Part shown: piece after piece, positions 6,636-14,603 of the stretch
How positions within the stretch are numbered: position 1 is the stretch's first letter
How the letters are laid out: every line of letters starts with the position of its first letter
Assembly: GCA_041477005.1 (NCBI GenBank)
Contig: JBGOUJ010000063.1
Location: forward strand, 1 to 20,274
Length of the DNA: 20,274 nucleotides
Reading direction: 5' to 3'
Source of the DNA: JBGOUJ01 sp041477005
GTDB taxonomy: Bacteria; Acidobacteriota; Terriglobia; Bryobacterales; JACQDG01
Made by a program: the position numbers and the translations under genes
The notes under the pieces: generated by a model
The model's database searches: none
The model's input: the letters and a program-made list of their open reading frames with translations, nothing else
Told to the model about the DNA's origin: nothing

Positions 6636-7529
6636 ATGAATAAACGACTAGTGACTGTTTTGGGATTCTCTTTTCTGGTTGCCGCGGCGACGACGCTCCT
6701 GCTGTACGGGCTGATCGCCAGCCGAATGCGGAACACTCCCACGCCCTCCAAGCAGGAGATCGTGGTAGCGGCCCGCGATGTGGCGCGCGGCGAGTTGCTG
6801 AAGGACTCCGACCTGAGCGTGGTAGGCTGGAACGCGAACACGCTGCCCAAGGGCGCTATTAACGACCGGAGGGCGGCGGTGGGGAGGGGCGTGCTTGCAG
6901 AAATTGCCTCCGGCGAACCGGTTTTGGAGAACCGCCTGGCGCCCAAAGAGGCCGGCGCGGGTCTGGCGCCGTCCATTCCCATCGGAAAGCGGGCGGTTTC
7001 CTTGCGGGTGAACGAAGTGGCGGCGGTGGCGGGTTACGTGCTTCCCGGCTCACGGGTGGACGTGCTGGTGAGCGGCAACGCTCCGGGGTCGCAACAGGGG
7101 ACCGAGATTCGGACCCTGCTCGAGAACGTGGAAGTCCTCTCGGCCGGCACCAACATCCAGCACGACGCCGAGGGAAAGCCGGTGCAGGTCCCGGTGGTGA
7201 CGCTGCTGGTCACACCCGAGGAAGCCGAGATGCTCAGCCTGGCCAGCAACGAGATGCACGTGCAACTGATTTTGCGCAACCCCATGGACGGAGACAAGGC
7301 CAAGCCCCCCGGGACGGCGATGGCACGGTTGCTCGGGCAGCCGCCGCCACCGCCGGCGCCTGTCAAACGGATCGCGGCGCCGGCCCCGAAGAAGCCCGTG
7401 GTGATCGCGCCGGTTATACTGCCGCCGCCCCCGCCGCCGCACGCGGAGCCGGTCGTGGTGGAGCTGCTGAAGGGACCGGCCCGCACCAGGGAGAAGTTCG
7501 AGGAGGGCAGTGAACCGATTGCGCGGTAA
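6636..7529 (+). CDS. cpaB: CpaB/RcpC, Flp pilus assembly protein
   Basis: CpaB (RcpC) is a periplasmic Tad component, anchored by one helix, that works with the secretin. Visible parts: an N-terminal transmembrane segment (about residues 7-27); an SAF-type domain from KQEIVVAARDVARGELL (about 39-105); the CpaB core with VLPGSRVDVLVS and LLVTPEEAEMLSLAS (about 115-215); then a long Pro-rich linker (about 230-275) and a basic/acidic tail, ELLKGPARTREKFEE. Its length of 297 residues is normal. ATG 6636 has only a weak GGGGT upstream. A diverged second copy of the tail motif is encoded just past the stop, in another frame. Next gene is the secretin. Confidence 0.9.
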   Translation: MNKRLVTVLGFSFLVAAATTLLLYGLIASRMRNTPTPSKQEIVVAARDVARGELLKDSDLSVVGWNANTLPKGAINDRRAAVGRGVLAEIASGEPVLENRLAPKEAGAGLAPSIPIGKRAVSLRVNEVAAVAGYVLPGSRVDVLVSGNAPGSQQGTEIRTLLENVEVLSAGTNIQHDAEGKPVQVPVVTLLVTPEEAEMLSLASNEMHVQLILRNPMDGDKAKPPGTAMARLLGQPPPPPAPVKRIAAPAPKKPVVIAPVILPPPPPPHAEPVVVELLKGPARTREKFEEGSEPIAR

Positions 7530-7578
7530 GGTCGAGGTGTTGCACGGACCGGCCCGCGGCAAGGAGAAGTTTGAGTGA
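7510..7578 (+). other. Short open frame repeating the CpaB tail
   Basis: GTG 7510 to TGA 7578 would encode 22 residues including KVEVLHGPARGKEKFE, which matches the CpaB tail VVVELLKGPARTREKFEE in sequence and position of the final FE. It is in the +1 frame relative to cpaB and overlaps its last 20 bases. AGGAGG (7501-7506) lies only three bases from the GTG. It is either a tail duplication cut off by a frameshift or a tiny coupled peptide; neither is established. Confidence 0.35.
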
Positions 7579-7605
7579 TTCTTCGCCTGTGGCAAAGGAG
7601 TTGGC

Positions 7606-8982
7606 TTGAGACGTAAACCCAGATTATTGTTCCCGTTCCGGGTAGGCCTGCTGGTGCTCCTGGCCGGCGTGCCGGGCGTGCAGTTCTGCTGGAGCCAGGT
7701 GGCGCCGCCCTCCCAGACCACCCGGGAGCTGTCGGTTACGGTGGCCAGGTCGGTCATGATCGACTCGGCGCCGGTGATTCAACGCGTTTCGGTAGCCGTG
7801 CCCGAAATGGCCGACGCCATCATTGTAAATCCGCATGAAGTGCTGATCAACGGCCGGGCGCCGGGCAAGACCAGCTTGATTTTGTGGCAGGAAGGCGGCG
7901 GCCGCATCTTCTTCAACCTGACCGTGCGGCCGGACCTGGAGCCGACGCAGCAGCAACTGCAAGAAAACTTCCCCGAAGGCAACGTGCAGTTGAGCTTCGA
8001 AAACAACACTTGGTTTCTGCGCGGAACGGTCAAGCAGCTCGTCGAGGCCGAGCGGGCCGCGGCGATCGCCGGCACTGCCGGCAAGGTGGTCAACCTGATT
8101 CAGGTGGAAGCGGCGGCCGAGCCCCAGATCATGCTCCGGGTGCGCTTTGCCGATGTGGACCGCTCCGCGGCCAGGGATCTGGGCGCCAATCTGATCAGCG
8201 CCGGCGCCCTCAATACCGTGGCCGCCACCACCACGGGCCAGTTCAGCCCGCCAACCCAGCCGGTTCTGGGAAGCGTCGCGAACTCGCCGTTCCAGTTGTC
8301 GAACCTGCTCAACATTTTCGCCTTCCGGCCCGACTTGAATCTGGGGGTCACCATCAAGGCCCTGCAGTCGAAGTCGCTGCTCCAGATCCTGGCCGAGCCA
8401 AATCTGGTCACGCTCAACAACAAGGAGGCCACTTTTCTGGCCGGTGGCGAGTTTCCCTTCCCGGTCCTGCAGGGCGGCGCGAGCGTCGGGGCGGTCAGCG
8501 TTCAGTTCCGGGAATTTGGAGTACGGATCAATTTCCTGCCGGTGATAACCCCGCGCAACACCATCCGGCTGCGAGTCAAGCCCGAGGTCAGCTCGCTCGA
8601 TTTCGCCAATGCCCTGGTCCTGCAGGGTTTCACCATTCCCGCCATCTCCAGCCGCAAACTGGATACAGAGGTGGAGCTGGCCGACGGGCAAAGCTTCATT
8701 ATCGGCGGCTTGCTGGACCACCGGGTGATCGACACCTTCAACAAGGTTCCCGGGCTGGGCGATATCCCAATCCTCAAGAACCTGTTTCGCAGCCGGTCGC
8801 AGAGCAAGAACAACAGCGAGCTGATGGTGCTGGTGACAGCCGAGCTGGTGAAGCCGTACGCGGAAGGCGAGGCGCCGCCGTCGCCCAAGTTGGACGCACC
8901 GTTCATGGAAATGCCCGGCCAGAAGCCGGCTGTCAATCCCCGAGTGGGCGGGCCCTCGCCGGCGGCAGGAGCCAACAGGTGA
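7606..8982 (+). CDS. cpaC: CpaC/RcpA, Tad pilus secretin
   Basis: Outer-membrane secretin through which the Flp fibre passes. The start is TTG 7606, supported by AAAGGAG (7594-7600) five bases upstream; no ATG competes. A signal peptide covers about residues 1-27 (LLFPFRVGLLVLLAGVPGVQ). The N-terminal pilus-formation domain follows (about 35-105), then a BON-like segment (about 105-170, NTWFLRGTVKQLVEAERA), then the C-terminal secretin domain (about 240-420). The secretin marks are LLQILAEPNLVTLNNKEA, FLAGGEFPFPV, REFGVRINFLPVI and the closing KVPGLGDIPILKNLF...ELMVLVTAELV. At 458 residues it is the usual size. It overlaps cpaE by four bases. Confidence 0.95.
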   Translation: MRRKPRLLFPFRVGLLVLLAGVPGVQFCWSQVAPPSQTTRELSVTVARSVMIDSAPVIQRVSVAVPEMADAIIVNPHEVLINGRAPGKTSLILWQEGGGRIFFNLTVRPDLEPTQQQLQENFPEGNVQLSFENNTWFLRGTVKQLVEAERAAAIAGTAGKVVNLIQVEAAAEPQIMLRVRFADVDRSAARDLGANLISAGALNTVAATTTGQFSPPTQPVLGSVANSPFQLSNLLNIFAFRPDLNLGVTIKALQSKSLLQILAEPNLVTLNNKEATFLAGGEFPFPVLQGGASVGAVSVQFREFGVRINFLPVITPRNTIRLRVKPEVSSLDFANALVLQGFTIPAISSRKLDTEVELADGQSFIIGGLLDHRVIDTFNKVPGLGDIPILKNLFRSRSQSKNNSELMVLVTAELVKPYAEGEAPPSPKLDAPFMEMPGQKPAVNPRVGGPSPAAGANR

Positions 8983-10151
8983 GGCCACTCAGCATGGCCC
9001 TGCTGGTAGAGAAGCAAAGCTTCCGCACTCATTTGCTGGAGGCTGTGAGGGACGTCCCGGTGCGGGTGATCCTCGACCAGGGAGGGTTCGGCGCCTGGGA
9101 ACCGGTGCGCGAGAAGATCGAACGGCTGCATCCCGACGTGCTGCTGGTCGATCTGGGGGAGCAGCCGGCGCAGCGCTTCGCCCATATCCAGGCGATCCGC
9201 ACGCTCGGCTCCCGCCCGCCATCGGTGGTGGTGATCCACGACAGCGGCGACGCGCAGGTGATTTTGAGCGCCATGCGCGCCGGGGCAGCCGAATTCCTCA
9301 CGGTCCCGCTCGAGCCCGGAGCCCTGAAGGCGGCGCTGGAGCGGGTTTCGGAGCTGCTGCCGGTTATCCCGGGGTCGCGTGGATCGGGCGGGAGCGTGCT
9401 GGCGTTTCTGGCCAGCAAGGGCGGGGCCGGCGCCACTACGCTCGCTGTCAACGTAGCGGCCGCTCTGGGAAGCCTGGGAAACCGGGAAGTGCTGCTGGCC
9501 GACCTGGACCTGGAAACCGGCAACGTCGGTTTCGCCCTCCGGACGGCCTCGCCCTATAGCATCCTGGATGCCTGCCGCAGCATCAGCCGCCTGGACGGGC
9601 ACTACTGGAAGGGCTTGGTCACCAACGGTCTGAAGGGTCTTTCGGTGCTGAGCGCGCCGACCGAGCCGCACCGCGAGGACATGCCCGAGCCCGTGGAGGT
9701 CTCTCAGGTGCTCCGCTTCGCCCGCACGCTCCACGACTTCAGCGTGGTGGACCTCGCCAGCCGGCTGAGCCACTGGACCCTGTCCGTGGTGGGAGACGCC
9801 GATCGGGTTTTTTTGGTAACCACCGCCGATCTGCCTTCGCTGCACCAGGTGAAACGCGCGCTGCAAAAATTTGCGCAGGCCGGCTACCCAGCCGATCGGC
9901 TGGGCCTGGTGGTGAACCGCGCCTCGCGCCACGACGAGGTCTCCGCCGAGGACATCGAGCGGAACTTGGGAGTCCCGATCTTCTGGCGCTTTCCGAACGA
10001 CGTGCCGGGGGTGACGGAGTTCTATCTCAAGGGCGGCGTGCTTTCGGCTAAGTCGGAGCTGGGCAAGTCCATCCGGCAGTTCGTGGCTAAGATCGCCGGA
10101 CCGCCGCCGCCGGCGCCGAAGAGCAAGGAAGGATCGATGCTGGGGCTATGA
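8979..10151 (+). CDS. cpaE: CpaE/TadZ, MinD/ParA-like localisation ATPase with pseudoreceiver domain
   Basis: Cytoplasmic Tad protein of the CpaE/TadZ family, thought to place the pilus machine at the right site. GTG 8979 is chosen as start: AGGAG (8967-8971) lies seven bases before it and it overlaps the cpaC stop as GTGA. ATG 8994 is the alternative. Residues 1-125 form a receiver-like domain with a phospho-acceptor-like Asp in DVLLVDLGEQ, but the usual Lys near the end is replaced (FLTVPLEP), so it is probably not phosphorylated normally. Residues 140-380 are a MinD/ParA ATPase: deviant Walker A SKGGAGATT (K147), DLDLETGN, and VVNRASRHDEVS. The tail is Pro-rich. A longer open frame running back into cpaC is an out-of-frame artefact. 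Confidence 0.92.
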   Translation: MRPLSMALLVEKQSFRTHLLEAVRDVPVRVILDQGGFGAWEPVREKIERLHPDVLLVDLGEQPAQRFAHIQAIRTLGSRPPSVVVIHDSGDAQVILSAMRAGAAEFLTVPLEPGALKAALERVSELLPVIPGSRGSGGSVLAFLASKGGAGATTLAVNVAAALGSLGNREVLLADLDLETGNVGFALRTASPYSILDACRSISRLDGHYWKGLVTNGLKGLSVLSAPTEPHREDMPEPVEVSQVLRFARTLHDFSVVDLASRLSHWTLSVVGDADRVFLVTTADLPSLHQVKRALQKFAQAGYPADRLGLVVNRASRHDEVSAEDIERNLGVPIFWRFPNDVPGVTEFYLKGGVLSAKSELGKSIRQFVAKIAGPPPPAPKSKEGSMLGL

Positions 10152-10155
10152 ATTT

Positions 10156-11508
10156 ATGAGCGCTATATCCGCCGTCACAAGCCGCGCGTCCGCAAGCACG
10201 TGGGAAGACCGACTCCGAGTGCGCAGCCCGGTTTCGGTCGAGCACCTGGAGATGAAGTTCGCTCTGCACCGCAAGCTGCTGGACAAGATCAACCTGGAGA
10301 GACTCAGCGCCATCGACAGCCAGCGCATGCGTATTGAGGTCCGGGCCGCGGTGGCCAGCCTGCTGGGAGAGGAAAAAACGCCCCTCAGCCTGGCCGAAAA
10401 GGATGTTCTGGTGGAGGAGGTGCTCGACGAGGTCTTCGGGCTGGGACCGCTCGAGCCGCTGCTGCAAGACCCCACCATCAGCGACATCCTGGTCACTACG
10501 CCCCGCCTGGTTTACATCGAGCGGGCCGGCAAGCTCTACCGCACGCCGGTGGAGTTCAAGGACGACGGGCACCTGCTGCGCATCATCGAGAAGATCGTCT
10601 CGCGGGTGGGCCGGCGCATCGACGAATCCTCGCCGATGGTGGACGCACGGCTGCCGGACGGCTCGCGCGTCAACGCCGTGATCCCGCCCCTGGCCGTGGA
10701 CGGGCCGCTGCTTTCCATCCGTCGCTTCGGACGCGATCCGCTGACCTACGAGGATCTGCTGCGGCTGGGCACCCTGACCCCGGAGATGCTGGCGCTGCTG
10801 CAGGCGGCCGTGGAGGCCAAGCTCAACATCGTGATCTCCGGCGGCACCGGCGCCGGCAAGACCACCCTGCTGAACGCCCTTTCGGAGTTCATCGCCGAGG
10901 ACGAGCGGATCGTGACCATTGAGGACGCTGCCGAGCTGCAACTGAAGCAGGTCCATGTGGCGCGCCTGGAGACCCGCCCCCCCAACATCGAGGGCAAGGG
11001 CGCGGTCTACCAGCGGCAACTGCTGATCAACGCCCTGCGCATGAGGCCGGACCGGATCATCGTCGGCGAGGTGCGTGGAGAAGAGGCGCTGGACATGCTG
11101 CAGGCCATGAATACCGGCCATGACGGCTCGCTGACCACGATCCACGCCAACAGTTGCCGCGACGCCATCAGCAGGATGGAGACTATGATCGGGATGGCCA
11201 ACTCGAACCTGTCGGCCAACAGCGTGCGGCAGCAGATCAGCTCGGCCGTGGACCTCTTCATCCAGGTATCGCGGTTGAGCGACGGCACGCGGCGCATCAC
11301 CCACATTACCGAGTGCGTAGGCATGGAAGCCTCCACGGTGACGCTGCAGGACGTGTTTGTGTTCGACCGGCTGGGCCTGACGCGCGAGCGCAAGGTCCTC
11401 GGCCAGTTTCGCGCCACCGGCGTGCGGCCGAAGTTCGCCCAGAAACTGAAGGCCTCGGGGATCGAACTGCCGTCCGCCATGTTTACGATGACGGTTCCGG
11501 CCAACTAG
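10156..11508 (+). CDS. cpaF: CpaF/TadA, Tad pilus secretion ATPase
   Basis: Hexameric type II/IV secretion ATPase that powers Flp assembly from the cytoplasmic face of the inner membrane. Residues about 80-200 form the N-terminal domain (LGPLEPLLQDPTISDILV, RIDESSPMVDARLPDG). The core has Walker A GGTGAGKTT (residues 229-237, Lys235), an Asp box around EDERIVTIEDAAEL, Walker B DRIIVGEVRGEEALDML with Glu305 or a neighbour as the catalytic acid, and a His box TGHDGSLTTIHANS. All key residues are present at 450 residues, the normal length. It begins four bases after cpaE with no strong ribosome binding site, so translation is probably coupled. Confidence 0.96.
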   Translation: MSAISAVTSRASASTWEDRLRVRSPVSVEHLEMKFALHRKLLDKINLERLSAIDSQRMRIEVRAAVASLLGEEKTPLSLAEKDVLVEEVLDEVFGLGPLEPLLQDPTISDILVTTPRLVYIERAGKLYRTPVEFKDDGHLLRIIEKIVSRVGRRIDESSPMVDARLPDGSRVNAVIPPLAVDGPLLSIRRFGRDPLTYEDLLRLGTLTPEMLALLQAAVEAKLNIVISGGTGAGKTTLLNALSEFIAEDERIVTIEDAAELQLKQVHVARLETRPPNIEGKGAVYQRQLLINALRMRPDRIIVGEVRGEEALDMLQAMNTGHDGSLTTIHANSCRDAISRMETMIGMANSNLSANSVRQQISSAVDLFIQVSRLSDGTRRITHITECVGMEASTVTLQDVFVFDRLGLTRERKVLGQFRATGVRPKFAQKLKASGIELPSAMFTMTVPAN

Positions 11509-11524
11509 TCCGCGGAGGAGAAGC

Positions 11525-12496
11525 ATGGTTCCGGGTAATCTGATTGCCGCCATATTCCTGATTCTTTTCGTGGCCACCGCCATGGCCGTCTGGCTGAGCT
11601 GGGGCGCGGTGGATAAGAAACGGCAGAAGGTGTTGGATCGCCGGCTGCAAACAACCCAGGAGCGGCGGGTGGAGGTTACGGCCGGCCTGCTGAAAAAGGA
11701 TGTCACCAGCCAGTTGCCCGTCTATGGCCGGTTGCTGGAGCGCTTCCAATTCACCGAACAAATGCGGGACATGCTGGCGCAGGGGAACCTGCACTGGTCG
11801 GTGGGCTCCCTGACCGCGATGATGCTGGTGGCCGCCCTTCTGGCGGCCAACCTGGTGATCCGGCTAAGCTGGTTGCCCTTCTACCTGGCGCCGCTGGTCG
11901 TGGGGGTGGCCGGCTTCCTGCCTTATGGCTACGTGCTGCGCCGCCGCCGGAAACGGATGGAGGCGTTCGAAGAGCAGTTCCCTGGGGCGCTGGACTTTCT
12001 GGCCCGCGCCCTGCGCGCCGGCCATGCCTTCTCCATCACTCTGGAGCTGCTGGCCGAGGAAGGCCTGGACCCGGTGTCGGTCGAGTTCCGCCGCACATTT
12101 GATGAGAACAACCTGGGCCTGCCGTTGGATACTGCCCTCCAGAATCTTTCCTCGCGAGTGCCGCTGCTGGACGTTCGCTTTTTCGTCTCGGCGGTCCTGC
12201 TGCAAAGCCGCACCGGCGGCAACCTGACCGAGATCCTGATGGGGCTGGCCTCGGTGATCCGCGAGCGCTTCAAGCTGAAGGGACAGGTTCGCGCTTACAG
12301 CGCGCAGGGCCGGCTGACGGGCCGGGTCCTGACCATCCTGCCGGTGGTGGTCGTAGTGCTGCTGACGATGGTTAACCCGGATTATATGGACGGTTTGTTC
12401 AAGTTCCCGTACGGCAAGCACCTGATCGGCGCAGCGGCGGTCCTGCAGGTGATCGCCTACTTTGTCATTCGCAAGATCGTAGACATCGAGGTTTGA
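11525..12496 (+). CDS. tadB: TadB, Tad inner-membrane platform protein
   Basis: Inner-membrane platform protein of the T2SSF (GspF/PilC) superfamily, which couples CpaF to pilin extraction. It has one N-terminal helix (about residues 5-27), two helices at about 95-140 (LTAMMLVAALLAANLVIR and following), a cytoplasmic T2SSF helical domain (about 145-265: FPGALDFLARALRAGHAF, LLDVRFFVSAVLLQSRTGGN) and two final helices (about 265-318). GGAGGAG (11514-11520) precedes ATG 11525. Length of 323 residues is typical. It ends overlapping or adjacent to tadC. Confidence 0.93.
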   Translation: MVPGNLIAAIFLILFVATAMAVWLSWGAVDKKRQKVLDRRLQTTQERRVEVTAGLLKKDVTSQLPVYGRLLERFQFTEQMRDMLAQGNLHWSVGSLTAMMLVAALLAANLVIRLSWLPFYLAPLVVGVAGFLPYGYVLRRRRKRMEAFEEQFPGALDFLARALRAGHAFSITLELLAEEGLDPVSVEFRRTFDENNLGLPLDTALQNLSSRVPLLDVRFFVSAVLLQSRTGGNLTEILMGLASVIRERFKLKGQVRAYSAQGRLTGRVLTILPVVVVVLLTMVNPDYMDGLFKFPYGKHLIGAAAVLQVIAYFVIRKIVDIEV

Positions 12497-12498
12497 AC

Positions 12499-13422
12499 AT
12501 GATTTTGCTGTTCGGGGTGTTGTGGTTTGCGGTGGTCATGGCGGCCACAGCCGTGGCTGCCCAACGCTACTGGGCCCGGCCGGCCACCTACATGGACCGG
12601 GTGGGCGACGGCCTCGATGCGGCGCACGGCGCCCGTTCGGCCGAATCTCCGTTGTTCACCCGGCTGATGCAGAGCATGGGCGAGAAGATGCCGACCTCGC
12701 CAGCCAAAGCCCAGGCGCTGCACCGGAAGCTGATGGCGGCCGGCTTCCGCTCCGAATCGGCTCCGTCGGTGGTGCGCGGCCTCCAGCTCGTAACTGCCTT
12801 CCTGGCCGCACTGGGCTGGCTGGCGGCCTGGAGCGCCGGCCGGTTCTTAACCTTCGAGACTGCCCTGGGGGTGACGCTGGTGTTTGCCGCCGCCGGCTTC
12901 ATTCTGCCTGGCGAAGTGCTGCACTTGCTGGTCGGGCGCCGGCGCCGCATATTGCGCCACGCGCTGCCGGACGCCATCGACCTGATGGTGATCTGCGTGG
13001 AGGCCGGCCTGGGCCTGGATCAAGCCCTGGTGGACGTGAGCAAGGAGCTGGCGTTCAGCCATCCCGCTTTGAGCGAGGAACTGGCGCTGGTGACCTTCGA
13101 GCTGCGCGCCGGCAAGCGGCGAGCGGAGGCGCTGAAGAACCTGGCTGACCGCACCGGCGAGCCGGAATTCAAGAACCTGGTCGGCATCCTGATCCAGGCG
13201 GACCGCTTCGGCACTTCGATTGCCGACGCGCTGCGCACCCACGCCGAATTCATGCGCGTGAAGCGGCGGCAAGTAGCCGAGGAGAAGGCGAACAAGGTGG
13301 GCGTCAAACTGGTGTTTCCCATCTTCTTTTTTATTCTTCCGTCCATGTTCCTGGTCACGGTAGGGCCGGCTCTGTTGCAGTTGCTGTTTCAGTTTCTTCC
13401 CGAAATGCGGCAGATGCAATGA
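12499..13422 (+). CDS. tadC: TadC, Tad inner-membrane platform protein
   Basis: Second T2SSF-family platform protein, expected to pair with TadB. Features: N-terminal helix (about residues 1-20), two central helices (about 85-145), the conserved cytoplasmic motif LPDAIDLMVICVEAGLGLDQ, then ELRAGKRRAEALKNLADR and a later VGILIQADRFGTSIADALR, and a closing hydrophobic segment LVFPIFFFILPSMFL. ATG 12499 is preferred, with GAGG at 12488-12491; a TTG at 12493 overlapping the tadB stop is the alternative and adds two residues. It ends with ATGA overlapping the next gene. Confidence 0.92.
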   Translation: MILLFGVLWFAVVMAATAVAAQRYWARPATYMDRVGDGLDAAHGARSAESPLFTRLMQSMGEKMPTSPAKAQALHRKLMAAGFRSESAPSVVRGLQLVTAFLAALGWLAAWSAGRFLTFETALGVTLVFAAAGFILPGEVLHLLVGRRRRILRHALPDAIDLMVICVEAGLGLDQALVDVSKELAFSHPALSEELALVTFELRAGKRRAEALKNLADRTGEPEFKNLVGILIQADRFGTSIADALRTHAEFMRVKRRQVAEEKANKVGVKLVFPIFFFILPSMFLVTVGPALLQLLFQFLPEMRQMQ

Positions 13423-14357
13423 CCGCTTCGCCAGCGACCGGGCTGGAAGCCGCAACGGCGCCCGGGCTTGAGGCGGCGGCGCCCGACCCCCCGCGGCCGC
13501 GCCGCACCGGGCTGGCCGCGCTGCAGTTTCTGGCCGCCGGCCTGATCGGGGGGCTCTGGATCGGTTATACGGTTTGGCAGGGCGCTGCTCTCGGCGTGGC
13601 GGCGGACTTCGTCCCTTTTTACTCCGCCGGAACGATCCTTCGCGCCCAGGGGCCCCACGCCCTGTACGATTCGAGCGCCATGCGGGAGCACCACCGGCGC
13701 AACTTCCCATATCAGCAGCCGGTGCTGCCCTTCATCCGGCCGCCGTTTTACGCCCTGGCGCTGGCGACGCTCACATTTCTGCCCCCTCGTCCGGCCCTGG
13801 TGGTCTGGCTGGCGGTCAACGTGGCGGCGTTGGCGGCCGCTTTGTTTTTCATTTCCCGGGCGCTGCGCGTGGCCTGGTCCACGGTGACCTGGCATGCGGC
13901 CATTTTCTTCCCCGCCGTCTACGCCATTTTCAACCGGCAGGATGTGCCGTTGGTGCTGCTGTTGGCCGCGCTCGGCTATTGGCTGCTGGCCCGCGGCAGC
14001 TCTTTCGCGGCCGGTCTGGTCCTCGCTTTGTGCAGCATCAAGTTCCATCTTTTGCTGCTGATTCCAGTTGTTTTCCTGGCTAAGAGAAACTGGCGGGCCT
14101 TGCAGGGGCTGGCGGTGGGCGCGGCCGCGCTGCTGCTTATTTCCCTGCTGATGCTGGGGCCCGCCGGCCTGGCCGGCTACGCGGGGATGCTGATCCACCG
14201 CACACCGCCCAGCATGGAATTTCCCCAGCGCTTCGCCAATCTGTCGAACCTGGCGGCGGGAACCTGGATTCGAATTCCCTTGGTGCTGCTCGCCATTGGA
14301 GCGGTTATTGCCACCGCCTTGCGGCTGCCCCCGCTGGAGGCGCTGGCTTGCGCCTGA
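13419..14357 (+). CDS. GT87/DUF2029-like membrane glycosyltransferase, interrupted by in-frame stop
   Basis: Polytopic membrane protein of 312 residues as read, resembling the GT87 (DUF2029) family of polyprenyl-phosphate-sugar-dependent transferases. After a Pro/Ala-rich start it has a first helix (about residues 33-55), an acidic loop with VAADFVPFYSAGTIL (Asp in the first external loop), and the family-like RPPFYALALA and NRQDVPLVLLLAALGYW, SIKFHLLLLIP. ATG 13419 overlaps the tadC stop (ATGA). The frame ends at TGA 14355-14357 inside what should be a membrane region, and the missing C-terminus continues in the same frame after the stop. The product is therefore truncated unless the stop is read through or is a sequencing error. 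Confidence 0.7.
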   Translation: MTASPATGLEAATAPGLEAAAPDPPRPRRTGLAALQFLAAGLIGGLWIGYTVWQGAALGVAADFVPFYSAGTILRAQGPHALYDSSAMREHHRRNFPYQQPVLPFIRPPFYALALATLTFLPPRPALVVWLAVNVAALAAALFFISRALRVAWSTVTWHAAIFFPAVYAIFNRQDVPLVLLLAALGYWLLARGSSFAAGLVLALCSIKFHLLLLIPVVFLAKRNWRALQGLAVGAAALLLISLLMLGPAGLAGYAGMLIHRTPPSMEFPQRFANLSNLAAGTWIRIPLVLLAIGAVIATALRLPPLEALACA

Positions 14358-14603
14358 CTGGGATCCCTGCTGATTGCCCCTCACGTTTACGTGTCCGATT
14401 ACCTGCTGGCGCTGCCGGCTCTGCTGCTGCTGGCCGGACTGGGACCGGTGTGCTTGTGGAGCAGCCTGCTGATCCTGTTCCCCGTCACTCCTGTTCTGAT
14501 GGTCTACAGTGAAAAGGCCTCTGTGCTGCTGATCCCTTTGATGGCCCTGGTTTGCCTGGCGGCCGCGGCTTTTCGCCCTCGCCCGGTCGCGCTTCCAGCA
14601 TGA
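14358..14603 (+). pseudogene. C-terminal part of the interrupted GT87-like gene
   Basis: This stretch is in the same frame as the preceding gene, separated only by its TGA. It reads LGSLLIAPHVYVSDYLLALP, then a further membrane segment and a basic tail. APHVY followed by DYLLALPALLLL is the usual end of GT87-like proteins (a PH-Y-D-L-LLLP pattern). The TGA at 14601-14603 overlaps the next gene's ATG (ATGA), the same coupling seen between tadC and the first part. That supports 13419-14603 having been one 394-residue gene. GTG 14391 could open a 70-residue fragment, but there is no reason to think it is used. Confidence 0.7.

Noticed and set aside
7884..8978. Upstream extension of the cpaE frame through cpaC
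   Set aside because: It is out of frame with the secretin, is Arg/Gly/Pro-rich and has no domain; cpaE has its own GTG with a good ribosome binding site at 8979.
10087..11706. 539-residue minus-strand open frame opposite cpaF
   Set aside because: The + strand encodes all CpaF ATPase motifs; the antisense product is His/Gln/Arg-rich shadow sequence.
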